Assembly: GCF_023898315.1 (NCBI RefSeq)
Contig: NC_064621.1
Location: forward strand, 532,415,383-532,479,382
DNA: 64,000 bases
From: Schistocerca nitens
Taxonomy: Eukaryota; Arthropoda; Insecta; Orthoptera; Acrididae
Reading direction: 5' to 3'
The number at the start of each line of letters is the position of its first letter. The first letter of the stretch is position 1. The translations under genes and the position numbers were made by a program. The notes under the pieces are model-generated. The model was not told the DNA's origin. It saw only the letters and a list, made by a program, of their open reading frames with translations, and made no database searches. This document shows, piece after piece, positions 22,565 to 34,890 of this stretch.

Positions 22565-24331
22565 CAGGGTGGTCCACTGATCGTGACCAGGCTAAATATC
22601 TCACGAAATACGCGTCAAACGAAAAAACTACAAAGAACGAAACTTGTCTAGCTTGAAGGGGGAAACCAGATGGCGCTATAGTTGGCACGCTAGATGGCGC
22701 TGCCATAGGTCAAACGGATATCAACTGCGTTTTTTTTTAAGTAGGAGCCCCCATTTTACATTCTTGTAGTACGTAAAGAAATATGAAAGTTTTAGTTGGA
22801 CCACTTTTTTCACTTTGTGGTAGATGGCGGTGTAATAGTCCAAACATATGCTTCACAATTTTAGACGAACAGTTGGTAACAGGTGGGTTTTTTAAATTAA
22901 AGTACAGAACGTAGGTACGTTTGAACATTTTATTTCGGTTGTTCCAATGTGATACATGTACCTTTGTGAACTTATCATTTCTGAGAACGCATGCTGCTAC
23001 AGCGTGATTACCTGTAAATACCACATTAATACAATAAATGCTCAAAATGATGTCCGTCTTCCTCAATGCATTTGGCAATACGTGTAACGACATTCCTCTC
23101 AACAGCGAGTAGTTCGCCTTCCGTAATATTCGCACATGCATTGACAATGCGCCGACGCATGTTGTCAGGCGTTGTCGGTGTATCACGATAGCAAATATCC
23201 TTCCAACTTTCCCCACAGAAAGAAATCCGGGGTTGTCAGATCCGGTGAACGTGCGGGCCGTGGTATAGTGCTTCGACGACAAATCCACCTGTCATGAAGT
23301 ATGCTATTCAATACCGCTTCAACCGCACGCGAGCTATGTGCCGGACATCCATCATGTTGGAAGTACATCGCCATTCTGTCATGCAGTGAAACATCTTGTA
23401 GTAACATCGGTAGAACATTATGTAGGAAATCAGCATACATTGCACCATTTAGATTGCCATCGATAAAATGGGGGCCAATTATCATTCCTCCCACACTGCC
23501 GCACCATACATTAACCCGCCAAGGTCGCTGATGTTCCACTTAGTCGCAGCCATCGTGGATTTTCCGTTGCCCAATAGTGCATATTATGACGGTTTACGTT
23601 ACCGCTGTTGGTGAATGACACTTCGTCGCTAAATAGAACGCGTGTAAAAAAATCTGTCATCGTCCCGTAATTTCTCTTGTGCCCAGTGGCGGAACTGTAC
23701 ACGACGTTCAAAGTCGTCGCCATGCAATTCCTGGTGCATAGAAATACGGTACGGGTGCAATCGATGTTGATGAAGCATTATCAACACCGACGTTTCTGAG
23801 ATTCTCGATTCTTGCGCAATTTGTCTGCTACTGATGTGCGGATTAGCCGAGACAACAGCTAAAACACCTACTTGGGCATCATCATTTGTTGCAGGTCGTG
23901 GTTGACGCTTCACATGTGGCTGAAGACTTCCTGTGTCCTTAAATAACGTAACTGTCCGGCGAACGGTCCGGACACTTGGACGATGTCGTCCATGATACCG
24001 AGCAGTATACATAGCACACGCCCGTTGGGCATTTTGATCACAATAGCCATACATCAACACGATATCGACCTTTTCCGCAATTGGTAAACGGTCCATTTTA
24101 ACACGGGTAATGTATCACGAAGCAAATACCGTCCACACTGGCGGAATGTTACGTGATACCACATACTTATACGTTTGTGACTATTACAGCGCCATCTATC
24201 ACAAAGCGAAAAAAAGGGTCCAACTAAAATTCATATTTCTTTACGTACTACACGAATATGTAATAAAAATGGGGGTTGCTATTTAAAAAGACGCAGTTGA
24301 TATCCGTTTGACCTATTGCAGCGCCATCATG
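22565..24331 (-). mobile_element. IS630/mariner-superfamily element with long inverted ends
   Basis: The left end follows TATA at 22561-22564 with CAGGGTGGTCCACTGATCGT. The subterminal region (about 22690-22850) is repeated in inverted form at about 24180-24331, sharing GTCAAACGGATATCAACTGC and TAGTACGTAAAGAAATATGA. The outermost right end is lost after GCGCCATC at 24331, so the copy is not complete. Confidence 0.82.
23026..24096 (-). pseudogene. IS630-like transposase, three frames
   Basis: Starting at the ATG at 24096, the protein reads MDRLPIAEKVDIVLMYGYCD, an insect N-terminal domain often listed as DUF4817. An HTH region with AVVSANPHISSRQIAQESRI follows. A T-run frameshift near 23645 moves the reading to VLFSDEVSFTNSGNVNRHN, with the first catalytic Asp. 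A second shift near 23535 leads to EHQRPWRVNVWCGSVGG, then YFQHDGCPAHSSR with the second Asp (about 23340-23375). SPDLTTPDFFLWG with the third Asp is still present (about 23205-23245). A third shift near 23183 leads to the C-terminal GHHFEHLLY, stop at 23026. All catalytic residues remain, but the frame is broken at least three times. Confidence 0.85.
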
Positions 24332-24482
24332 AATAAATATATTTATAAGCATGCTGCTACCGTTTTTTCGTGTAACTGTGGAGTACTTATGGCCTGACGC
24401 GATCGATAGTAATCGGCCATTTTGACTTCTAATAACTCATGTACTATTTAAGTTACATGCCTGTAATTCATATCAATTTAGG
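24332..24482. other. Short non-coding gap
   Basis: Nothing recognised. Confidence 0.4.
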
Positions 24483-24543
24483 TTTACACTAATAGCTTTC
24501 TAAAGACACGATCTACGTGTCTTTGGAAAGCTATTAGTGTAAA
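24483..24543 (+). repeat. Compact 28-base-pair hairpin
   Basis: TTTACACTAATAGCTTTC opens the left arm (24483-24510), and the right arm (24516-24543) is its reverse complement with one mismatch. The loop is ATCTA. It could be a tiny fold-back duplication or the stem of a small RNA precursor. No terminator context is evident. Confidence 0.8.
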
Positions 24544-25511
<968 letters not shown>

Positions 25512-26455
25512 AGAATATAAAATTTAAAAATTGTCATGTCGTAAGATTTGACGACTTACATAGAATAACGAAACAGCTAAACTATTTCATGCCGTAACTA
25601 ACTGACTGACCGATCACTGACAGAGAAAGAGACGTACTAGTTCCATGGGAACGCATCAGAAATTGTGCCTGGAAACTTAAAGACACACTGTGAGACATAA
25701 ATAGCGGCTAAAAATATGCGTCACATTCGTTGAGTCTGTCGTAGCGTGTGTCCTGGAGCGTCTACACGGATCCCCAACAAATTTCAACATTAGCGTTTTG
25801 AGTACCCGTCGCGTATAGGTTTTCCATATGAAACTGACAAAATTACCGAACACTGACTGACGAAAGCATTTGCCGAGCTCAGGTGACACTATCAGACTCT
25901 TAGCAGCATTAAAAGTTATATTCACTATTGCTCGTTACAGTTTTCAACAAATTTTTGTTGCTTTTCATTTTTTGGAAAAATTCATTGCATATTGCAAACT
26001 TAAAACTACAACGAATACATAATTTTGCTTTTACCAACACGACACTCAATTTGCTTCTAGTGTCGGGCCATAAATAATTCACATGACTGAAGTCTCGTTC
26101 CACGAAGGAACCGGCGTTATCCTTTCGACAATTTTGCAGATCAATAAATAAGTGATATGACGGGAATTCTAAAAAATACCAAAGCACTCATACGTCGGTA
26201 CCGAACATGGAGCTAAAATACCGAACATTTTGGTAAAAACGCGAAAACATGGCGTCCAGGCAAGTAACAATGTAAAATTTTTCATACCAAATTGCAGTCA
26301 CTGAGGAAAGCAACGAATGCTTATTTTGTCTCGTTGGCAACGAGGTCGCTAGACACGGAGCACTACCGCAACTGTAGGATGATGATAAGGGTTTATCTCC
26401 GCCTTTGGTCCTATCTGAACTAATTGGTATTTGACTACTCCCGCCTGGCTCTATC
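25512..26455. other. Non-coding DNA, nothing recognised
   Basis: No motif or element end was identified. Confidence 0.4.
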
Positions 26456-26653
26456 AAATGGTTCAAATGGCTCCGAGCACTATGGGACTTAACATCTGTG
26501 GTCATCAGTCCCCTAGAACTTAGAACTACTTAAACCTACCTAACCTAAGGACATCACAAACATCCATGCCCGAGGCAGGATTCGAACCTGCGACCGTAGC
26601 AGTCGCGCGGTTCCGGACTGAGCGCCTAGAACCGCTAGACCACCGCGGCCGGC
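26456..26653 (-). mobile_element. SINE-A
   Basis: Complete head with GGTTCGAATCC as B box on the minus strand and GAGCCATTTGAACCATTTG at the tail. No clear target duplication was found. It abuts the start of the transposon at 26654, whose 5' end is missing, so the flanks may have been rearranged. Confidence 0.88.
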
Positions 26654-27796
26654 AAAATGACGACTCCTCAAGAGAAGGCACAACGCGTGTCCTGATTTAT
26701 TGAGATAAAATCGGATGTTCAGACTCAACGAAACTTCAGAACGAAGTATGGAAGAGATCTACCATCAAGCTCTTCAATCCGAGCATGCACAAAAGATTTA
26801 TGGAGACAGGGACAGTGTTGGATAAAGGGAGGAGTGGGCGACCAAGAACATCCGAGGAAGCGTTTTAAACGTCTTCACTCGTTCACCTACGAAGTCCATC
26901 CAGACTGCCGCCAGGCAGTTGCAACTTCCACGTTCAACTGTGCATAAGGTACTCCACAAGAACTTACTGTTGTACGCTTACAAAGAGCAACTTGACACTT
27001 GAGCCAAATTACAAGTCAGAACGGACAGAGTTTGCACTCAACATGCTGGAACGCCATTTGGAGGATGAAGCATTCCTCAAGCGAGTTTGTTTCAGTGACG
27101 AGGCAACTTTTCATGTTTCTCTGACATTAAACAAACACAATGTGAGAATCTGGAGATCTGAACACCGCCATGTGACTAGGGAGCTTCACCGGGATAGTCC
27201 AAAGTGAACGTGTGGTGTGGAATAATGTGCAACCGAATTATTGGTCCATTTTTCTTCAACGAGTCAACAATTACTGCAGATGTTTACCTCGACCTCCTTA
27301 CCGAATATGTAGCACCACAACTGATTGACTTACAACCAACTATCATTTTCCAGCAAGATGGTACACCACCACTTGGGGGGCTGCATGTTCATCGGTTCCT
27401 CAATGAAAGATTTCCAGGCAGATGGATTGGGAGGGATGGGCCAATTCGTTGCCCACCGCGTTTGCCAGATATCACTCGACTGGACTTTTTTTAATGGGGG
27501 TATGGAAAAGTTATCGTGGATCAAACACATATACGGGACATTGGTGACTTGAAGCAAAGGATTCGCAATGCCACTGCTACCAGGATGACGCTAGGCTACA
27601 GCGAACATGGCAAGAAATCGAGTACCGTATTGATGTGCTTCGTGCAACTAAAGGCGCCCATATAGAGGTCTATTAAACACTGTCAAAAAAACTTTTATAA
27701 ACGCAGATTACAATAAAAGAAATGATGTTAAAATATTTCAACAACTGCCGTTGTAACACAATTTTGAAGTTGTAAAGGGACTTTATGGACAACCTG
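26654..27796 (+). mobile_element. IS630/mariner-superfamily element, 5' end missing
   Basis: The right end CTTTATGGACAACCTG stops at 27796 before TATA. The left end is absent: the ATG of the transposase (26657) follows directly on the SINE-A head. It belongs to the same broad type as 22565-24331 and element E. Confidence 0.75.
26657..27660 (+). pseudogene. IS630-like transposase, many stops
   Basis: The N-terminus reads MTTPQEKAQRVS and hits a stop almost at once. In other frames the order of the family protein is intact. LEDEAFLKRVCFSDEATFHV carries the first catalytic Asp (about 27058-27117) and LNKHNVRIWRSE follows. NVWCGIMCNRIIGPFFFNES comes next (27204-27260). IIFQQDGTPPLGGLHVHRFL carries the second Asp (27343-27403). 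RWIGRDGPIRCPPRLPDITR follows, and then RLDFF has the third Asp near 27480. The 3' third continues in another frame to about 27660. Too many breaks remain for activity. Confidence 0.8.
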
Positions 27797-27798
27797 TA

Positions 27799-28132
27799 TA
27801 ACTCCGACCCCAATTAAAATTCAGAACAGATTTTTCATGTGCTTAGACACATTAGTAGATCAGTAAGACACATGGATTTCTGAATTTTAACGTTTTAAAC
27901 TTCTTAGCTGTTACGACAAAATCCGAAAGCTTCCCGAAGCTTATACACAGAAAATGCATTACGGTAACAGACTTTGGAAAATTCCGTTGCCGAGAGAATT
28001 ATTTTGGTAATCAACGAGAAGTAACACACAGTTCAGGAAGGTCAACAGTTTTAGAGATATGAACGTTTCATCTGTTTCAAAATATACTGACTTAACATCC
28101 TAATTTGATACGCTTAAACATTCTTGTTGCTA
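27799..28132. other. Non-coding DNA, nothing recognised
   Basis: No feature supported. Confidence 0.4.
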
Positions 28133-28510
28133 CCCGCCACGATAGCCGAGAGCGCTAACGCGCTGCTTCCTGGACTCGGGTAGGCGCGCCGGCCTCGGAT
28201 CGAATCCGCCCGGCGGGTTACCGACGTGGGCCATGTGCCGGCCAGCCTGGATTTGGTTTTTAGGCGGTTTTCCACATCCCGCTAGGTGAATACCGGGCTG
28301 GTCCCCATGTTCCGCCTCAGTTCCACGGCTCGCAGACATCTGAACACTTTCGCACTATTCCATGGATTACACTCGACGAAGACAGTTGGAGTACACTACT
28401 TCCGTCCCGTGGGTATGGGGTGGCGGCAGGAAGGGCATCCGGCCACCCCTCAAACATTAACATGCCAAATCCGATTAACGATGGCTGACCCTGCGTAACT
28501 GCGGGACAAG
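28133..28510 (+). mobile_element. SINE-C, long tRNA-derived SINE
   Basis: The head CCACGATAGCCGAGAGCGCT followed by a B-box-like GGATCGAATCCGCC marks a tRNA origin. The body is long (about 380 bases), with GTATGGGGTGGCGGCAGGAA and a 3' part CCCTGCGTAACTGCGGGACA. The same family occurs on the minus strand at 57931-58327. No target duplication was recognised here. Confidence 0.8.
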
Positions 28511-29268
28511 ATTCAAGCGATAGAATAGACATTCTAGGAGCTCCATACCATACATGAATTTAATATATTTCACGTTGTTTCTGAAAGAGATGGAGACTTG
28601 AAGGTAATTTTCTACAGCTGCGGAAAACAGAGTGCTGCGCTGGCTGCCAGCAGACAGTACTTGGCCCAACAACGTTTCAACTTTGGACGTTAACGTCAGA
28701 CGCCAACTAATTTAAATTAGGCTATAGTTCTACTTGACCTAACGTGTTATTAAAAACAGGCGAAAAGAAGCAAGGCAGGAACGGAAAACAGTTTAGAAAT
28801 GAAGGCCAATGGCGCCGTTAGCTGCTGAACAGCACTGAAGCAGGAAGTTGTCGTAAGGCGTACGGCATTCAGACTGTCAACAATAGCCATTGTGCAGCGG
28901 AAAGGGCAAGAACACTACCGATTCTGACTGGCCTCGTTGACAATTCCCAACTGGCCGGTGACCTCGTGGCGTCCAGCTGGATTACGTAGAAGAACAGCCA
29001 CGTAATCTCACTTCCGTAGAACAATAATGGTGTAAAAAGGTGCCCCAGCCTAGAGCAGTCCGCGCAACTGGTCGTAACAGATAAAGAACAGAATACGATC
29101 ACCTGCAGCCAGTCGTCCAAGGTACTGCTGCAACAACACCGCTATGACCCTGAGCCTTTACGGTTTTCGGTGACTAAACGGCCATTTTCTTTTAAAAGCG
29201 CTATTTTTACGACATCGTCACCCGCAGCCGGAAGAGCAGCCAAATTACGCGTTTCTTTCAAATACTCA
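28511..29268. other. Non-coding DNA, nothing recognised
   Basis: Short open frames only. Confidence 0.4.
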
Positions 29269-29281
29269 GCGAGCGTTCTTG

Positions 29282-29322
29282 GCTCTGAGCACTATGGGAC
29301 TTAACATCTATGGTCATCAGTC
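29282..29322 (-). mobile_element. 41-base SINE-A tail fragment with target duplication
   Basis: Only the tail of SINE-A is present (CTCTGAGCACTATGGGACTT on the plus strand). A perfect 13-base GCGAGCGTTCTTG flanks it at 29269-29281 and 29323-29335. The insertion therefore was a real retroposition event that stopped after 41 bases. Confidence 0.88.
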
Positions 29323-29335
29323 GCGAGCGTTCTTG

Positions 29336-29955
29336 CTTGCTAACTGACAATGGACGTACTGAGAGCAGTAAATCTCACATCCTTCTGCAATATTAACATA
29401 CAGTCCCTGGATTTTTACTCTAAAAACAAAAACAACAAAAAACACTATTTTACCCTCCTATGGACCAAATCTTTCAGTACTTAGTGGAACTATTGTCCTT
29501 AGATTACTGAAAAATGACATTGTTACAAACAGTTAAAGAACAAAAGTTTATGAGTATACGGAACACCACAAGCGGGTATAATTAATGATAAATAAAATTA
29601 AATATGTGAAAGTTTATGCGTTATTAAGAAACAGGCTCGACACAAAGTTACAAAGTGTTGGGGATCGTTTCGATACAAATCCGAGATATAATATGCCATG
29701 TTGGGAAACAGCTTTCACTCTCATGAACTTGCTGTCGCAAATACGAGAAAGAACGTCACTGAATGCACAAAACTAAGCGTTGTCCCATGGCGTCTCACTC
29801 AAGCTCAGTGGGAAACAGCCACGGTGGTCGTCCTGGCGAAAGCAATGTGCAACTTCTAGAGTACCCGTTGGGTAACGCGACAAACACATCACATGCTGAC
29901 ACGCAAGTCAGTGCACTCACTTGGAAGTGACGTACAATAAATTTAAAAAAAAAAA
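29336..29955. other. Non-coding DNA, nothing recognised
   Basis: No feature supported. Confidence 0.4.
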
Positions 29956-29985
29956 GTGTTCAACTATACTGAAATAGCCAGAACA

Positions 29986-30190
29986 ATGGAACTGCGGCGA
30001 ATTAAAACTGGGTACTCAATTATTTATGGGAATGTTCCTCATTATGAAGATAGATGGAGGAAATCTATTACTTCTTGTAATGGTTTTGCTATAGGATTTG
30101 ATGAGTTACTCAATAAAGTTTGTCCAGAAACTCAAATGGTTACAAATACCACATTCTGGAGCAACGAAAAAAAAAACCGAAGTTTGCACA
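29986..30190 (+). pseudogene. Possible hAT-like transposase scrap
   Basis: The frame reads AIGFDELLNKVCPETQM then FWSNEKKN. I recall a similar FDESLN...QMDxxxRYWD block in hAT-like or ZMYM-like insect proteins. The piece is about 70 codons and lacks any other support, so the assignment is tentative. Confidence 0.3.
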
Positions 30191-30255
30191 CGATACAACC
30201 TATTTATGTCTATCCTTGTGAATGGAGGTCTGGAGGGCTCCGGTCGTTCACTTAT

Positions 30256-30567
30256 GTAAGAAAATTAAACACCTCCAACCGTCCTCATGATGTCATTTAC
30301 TGTATGGCTACCAGTTCCGGTGCTTCAGTGCGTCATCTTCAGGTCTTAAGATGATGAGGGGGTTAACGCCATCCGCATACACGATGCATCAGTGGCCAAT
30401 TTTTAACCCCCTCAGGATCAGCCAGCACCTGAAGATGGTGCACTGAAGCATCAAAACTGGCAGCCATACAGTAAATGACATCATAAGGACGGTGCACTGA
30501 AGCATCAAAACTGGCAGCCATACAGTAAATGACGTAAGGACGGCTGGAGGTATTTCATTTTATTACT
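30256..30567 (+). repeat. Fold-back element with duplicated right arm and ribozyme-like cores
   Basis: The left arm (30256-30337) and the right arm (about 30424-30567) are inverted repeats sharing TCATTTACTGTATGGCTRCC and CCTCCARCCGTCC. In the right arm a 43-base unit is present twice (30437-30479 and 30491-30533). Each arm holds CTGAAGATG, a five-pair hairpin and an AAACTGG or GGAACTGG stretch, an order like a hammerhead core. It ends near a TTTAATTTT/AAAATGAAAT boundary. Confidence 0.6.
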
Positions 30568-32213
30568 TAACTTTTCGTGTAGCAAATGAAAGATTTGGCG
30601 TCAAAAAAAGATTCAAGCTATTGATGAGCAATGTAAAAATCTTGAATAATTTGATCTACCAAACATAAGAATTTCATACAAGTCTTTAGCTTATTTTTGT
30701 ATCACTCATTTTAAATTACATACATTTTATAAGATTTTTAAATTAATAACAACTATGACAATGCAGTAAAATGAATGAAATAAAAAACTGACTATTTAAA
30801 TGAACATATTTACAGAGTCTTCTTCATTATTGTGAGTTATATACCAGATTTAATTGTTTTATAATACGAATACAATTTCAAAATCACAGCCAAGTATTAC
30901 AAACTTTATTGGAGAACCTGGAAATATCAGGGAATTTTAGAATTATTTCTTTGTGGCCACCAAGACATGCTCGAATATTGTTATAGGGAAAGATTGCGTC
31001 TGTCTGAGGAAGGAAAACAACAGAACATGTTGGATTATCGGGATACGGCCTGCTTTGTTTCCTCAAAGAACATGGTAAGTTTCTTGAAAAACTTAATTCT
31101 TTCCTTCGAGACATGTAGAAATGTACAATTTTTATACATACTTCGTCAGTACTGCAGAGCTTCATACGATTAGAAACCACGGTTGCTATGTGAAGTCATG
31201 TAACACACACATGGACTTTTCCACTTGAAAGTGTCTATACAGCTCGAACAAGCCAATAGTTGATTAAACAAGACTTTTCTAGGCAAACATACGGTTTCGG
31301 CGGAATTAATGTGATCTTTCAAGAAACTGCAAATGACTGTGGAAACCTAAACAGAAATTTAAAAAATGCAACTGTACAGCCACTGCAAGCAGCGACTCCC
31401 CATGCTGTGACGTCTGCAGGCGGTGTCAGTGTTGTCTCAAAGACTCCAGTGGCAGCCGCTTACCTGATCTATGTCGTATAGGCAAACAGCTGCAGGATTT
31501 GCTCACGAGACTGAATACAAGTTTCCGCCATTCATTCGGACAAGTACGCCTCTAGCTAACAATATCATAAGCAGACTGCGCGGTGACCAGGAAGTGAACT
31601 AGTCAGAAGGGCCTTTTCCAGCTAATGGTTCCGGATAGCCTTAGGTGACACTCTTGAGTGCTGCTTTACCGTGTCGGTTACTCGTGTGATACGGTGGTCC
31701 AGGTGTGAACGAGGACGACAAGCATGTCTGATCAATACAGATACGCAGATGACAACTTACGTCCAGGCCGCTGGCCTATGCTCCTGAGAACCCATCCACA
31801 CACCCGCAGACTTGTATTATGGCTTGCTGAAACCCCCGCAAATTGCACGAATTATGCTCGGAGACGCCGTCCTGAAGTATCATCAATTTTTACAAACCCG
31901 TTACTATAGACATCCAGTAAGTCAAAAATTTCTGCACTCACGCGGTCTAGGGTGAACTATGGCCAGACAGTACGACTATCAAGTCAAATCACCATTCCTT
32001 TAACTGATCTTAAATTCTGCGGTCATTTATCTATTATTTTAGCGGTCATGCGACAACAGCAAGACATGTGTGCGTCGATGTTCCTAAATTCCACATAAAA
32101 TTTTTAAGCAATACCCATTCAGTACAGTTCTCTGCTTAAGTCCAGCGGAAATTCCACGAACCGCGGCTTCTCATAGAGACACTCTGCTTGTATGCGTAAG
32201 TGAATAACTCATC
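30568..32213. other. Non-coding DNA, nothing recognised
   Basis: Several 60-100 codon open frames have no known domain, and no element ends were found. Confidence 0.4.
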
Positions 32214-32215
32214 TA

Positions 32216-33635
32216 CACTACTGGCCATTAAAATTGTTACACCACGAAGATGACGTGCTACAGACGCGAAATTTAACCGACAGGAAGAAGACGCTGTGAT
32301 ATGCAAATGATTAGCTTTTCAGAGCATTCACACAAGGTTGGCGCCGGTGGCGACACCTACAACTTGCTCACATGAGGAAAGTTTCCAACCGATTTCTCAT
32401 ACACAAACAGCAGCTGACCGGCGTTGCCTGGTGAAACGTTGCTGTGATGCCTCGTGTAAGGAGGAGAAATGCGTGCCATCACGTTTCCGACTTTGGTAAA
32501 GGTCGGATTGTAGCCTATCGCGATTGCGGTTTATCGTATCGCGACATTGCTGCTCGCGTCGGTCGTGATCCAGTGACTGTTAGCAGAATATGGAATCGGT
32601 GGGTTCAGGAGGGCAATATGGAACGCCGTGCTGGATCCCAACGGCCTCGTATCACTAGCAGTCGAGATGACAGGCATCTTATCCGCATGGCTGTACCGGA
32701 TCGTGCAGCCACGTCTCGATCCCTGAGTCAACAGATGGGGACGTTTGCAACACAACAACCATCTGCACGAACAGTTCGACGACGTTTGCAGCAGCATGGA
32801 CTATCAGCTCGGAGACCATGGCTATGGTTACCCTTGACGCTGCATCACAGACGGGAGCGCCTGCGATGGTATACTCTACGACGGTGTACTCAACGACGAA
32901 CCTGGGTGCACGAATGGCAAAACGTCATTTTTTTCGGATGAATCCTGGTTCTGTTTACAGCTTCATGATGGTCGCATCCGTGTTTGGCGACATCGCGGTG
33001 AACGCGCACTGGAAGCGTGTATTCGTCATCGCCATACTGGCGCATCACCCGGCGTAATGGTATGGGGTGCCATTGGTTACACGTCTCTGTCACCTCTTGT
33101 TCGCATTGACGGCACTTTGAACAGTGGACATTACATTTCACATGTGTTACGACCCGTGGCTCTACCCTTCATTCGATCCCTGGTGAACCCTACATTTCAG
33201 CAGGATAATCCACGACCGCATGTTGCAGGTCCTGTACGGGCCTTTCTGGATACAGAAAATGTTCGACTGCTGCCCTGGCCAGCACATTCTCCAGATCTCT
33301 CACCAACTGAAAACGTCTGGTCAATGGTGGCCGAGCAACTGTCTCGTCACAATACGCCAGTCACTATTCTGGATGAACTGTGGTGACCTGTTGAAGCTGC
33401 ATTGGTAGCTGCTGTTCACGCAATCCAAGCTCTGTTTGACTCAATGCCCAGGCGTATCAAGGCCGTTATTACGGCCAGAGGTGGTTGTTCTGGGTACTGA
33501 TTTCTCATGATCTATGCACCCAAATTGCGTGAAAATGTAATCACATGTCAGTTCTAGTATAATATATTTGTGCAATGAATACTCGTTTATCATCTGCATT
33601 TCTTCTTGGTGTAGCAATTTTAATGGCCAGTAGTG
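32216..33635 (+). mobile_element. Tc1-like transposon, full length with both ends
   Basis: The ends are CACTACTGGCCATTAAAATT (32216) and its complement AATTTTAATGGCCAGTAGTG (ending 33635). TA lies on both sides (32214-32215, 33636-33637). At 1420 bases it has the usual size of an autonomous Tc1-like element. The terminal repeats match closely, and only two lesions are seen in the gene, so this is the best-kept Tc1-like copy in the window. Confidence 0.95.
32447..33500 (+). pseudogene. Tc1-like transposase with one frameshift and one stop
   Basis: Start ATG 32447 (MPRVRRRNACHHV). Two helix-turn-helix units follow (GRIVAYRDCGLSYRDIAARV, then the segment around RNQ-type SARTVRRRLQQHGLS). One extra T in the run at 32925-32933 shifts the frame just before FSDES, which holds the first catalytic Asp. 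The body continues with MVWGAIGYTSLSPLVRIDG (33057-33113), then NPTFQQDNPRPHVAG with the second Asp (33187-33232). SPDLSPTENVW supplies the Glu of a DD34E triad (about 33292-33325). A TGA at 33384-33386, where an Arg codon is likely, cuts the last 38 codons. The natural stop is at 33498-33500. Confidence 0.92.
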
Positions 33636-33637
33636 TA

Positions 33638-34140
33638 GTACCTATGCAGACAGTCACGTGCTATAAACAAACGTTCTTGGATTCATTCGGCACAGCGGAA
33701 GTCGGCTACAGAAATATGCCAACTAGTGCACACTATTTACAAGGAAGTGCAGCTAAGACAGACGATCTATTGAACAAGCGTTTCATGCTCTTGTAAGAAA
33801 TTCTTTTTACCGCAGAGCTACGCGTGAATGTATCGAGTGAAAGGTGCAATCTGATTAACGCCTGGGATAACGGTCACTCTGGGCTGCGTGGTACGCGGTT
33901 ACGGACAAACGACGGAGAGAAAGCTAAACGCCACGAGAATCACTCGAAACTTCATCGCATAGAGATGTTTCTATGTATGACTGCACTACTAACAAACATC
34001 CGACGTACGCTATCTCATGCCTGTGGCATACGATCTAGCCACTGAAACTAAAACTAAGCTAAAATAAAATACTAATTGCAGAACAGAATAGGTGTAAGCT
34101 TTGGTTACATGCAACATTGGTGTAGAAGAAAAATACCCTG
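33638..34140. other. Non-coding DNA, nothing recognised
   Basis: No feature supported. Confidence 0.4.
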
Positions 34141-34156
34141 CGGTGCCATTAAGATT

Positions 34157-34385
34157 GGTTGGTTGGTTTGGGGAAGGAGACCAGACTGCGTGGTCATCGG
34201 TCTCATCGGATTAGGGAAGGATGGGGAAGGAAGTCGGCCGTGCCCTTTCAGAGGAACCATCCTGGCATTTGCCTGGACTGATTTAGGGAAATCACGGAAA
34301 ACCTAAATCAGGATGGCCGGACGCGGGATTGAACCGTCGTCCTCCCGAATGCGAGTCCAGTGTCTAACCACTGCGCCACCTCGCT
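34157..34385 (-). mobile_element. SINE-D with 16-base target duplication
   Basis: The minus-strand head is GCGAGGTGGCGCAGTGGTTA with B box GGTTCAATCCC. The body has CATCCTGATTTAGGTTTTCC and ends in CCAACCAACC-type sequence. CGGTGCCATTAAGATT flanks it at 34141-34156 and 34386-34401. The same family is found at 62716-62911. Confidence 0.94.
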
Positions 34386-34554
34386 CGGTGCCATTAAGAT
34401 TGTATGCTATGTATAAATAGCTGTATCAAATGCGCCACATACGAAACAGGAATGCTCACATTACTGATGAACTACTTCTCGTGGCATACTACTCTGCGAC
34501 TCTTTTTCGACCTTACTCTGTGTCCTTACACGTTGCTGTGAACTTGGTATGACT

Positions 34555-34890
34555 GTTGCTTATGGTACACCCCAAAAACAGTCTTCAAATGTGGAGCAGC
34601 ACCACACTTTCTACACTGCCATCCAGTTTCAAACTTCTTGCTACTCTTGAATAGCAGAAACCATCTTTTTCTGATTTTTTTTTCTTCTCAGTTGGGAGCA
34701 TGTCCATCGAGAAATAACCCCGTTTTTGCCTCATTCTCAGAGGGACTGTCGGCCCTGAACAGAACACTCAGCTGTGCACACTCCAGCAGTTGCCGTGCAA
34801 CGTTCGTCCTGAAGTGATCTTGTGATACACCATGAAGGAATTTAGAATATTCATACGAAGACAAAAGATATCTTTCTATACCTGTTCGCT
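34555..34890 (-). pseudogene. piggyBac-like transposase C-terminal fragment
   Basis: The minus strand reads HFRTNVARQLLECAQ (about 34790-34850) and, after a frame change, SSKKFETGWQCRKCGAAPHL then FGVYHK (about 34570-34640). This fits the cysteine-rich C-terminal domain of piggyBac transposases (CxxC...ETRWxCxxCxxxLCxxxCFExYH). That domain binds the element ends. About 110 codons remain, with the first cysteine pair changed. It is separate from the large piggyBac at 35377-38533. Confidence 0.5.

Noticed and set aside
28133..28210. A tRNA gene
   Set aside because: A and B boxes are present, but cloverleaf pairing is not maintained and the unit continues as a SINE body. The same applies to all SINE heads in the window.
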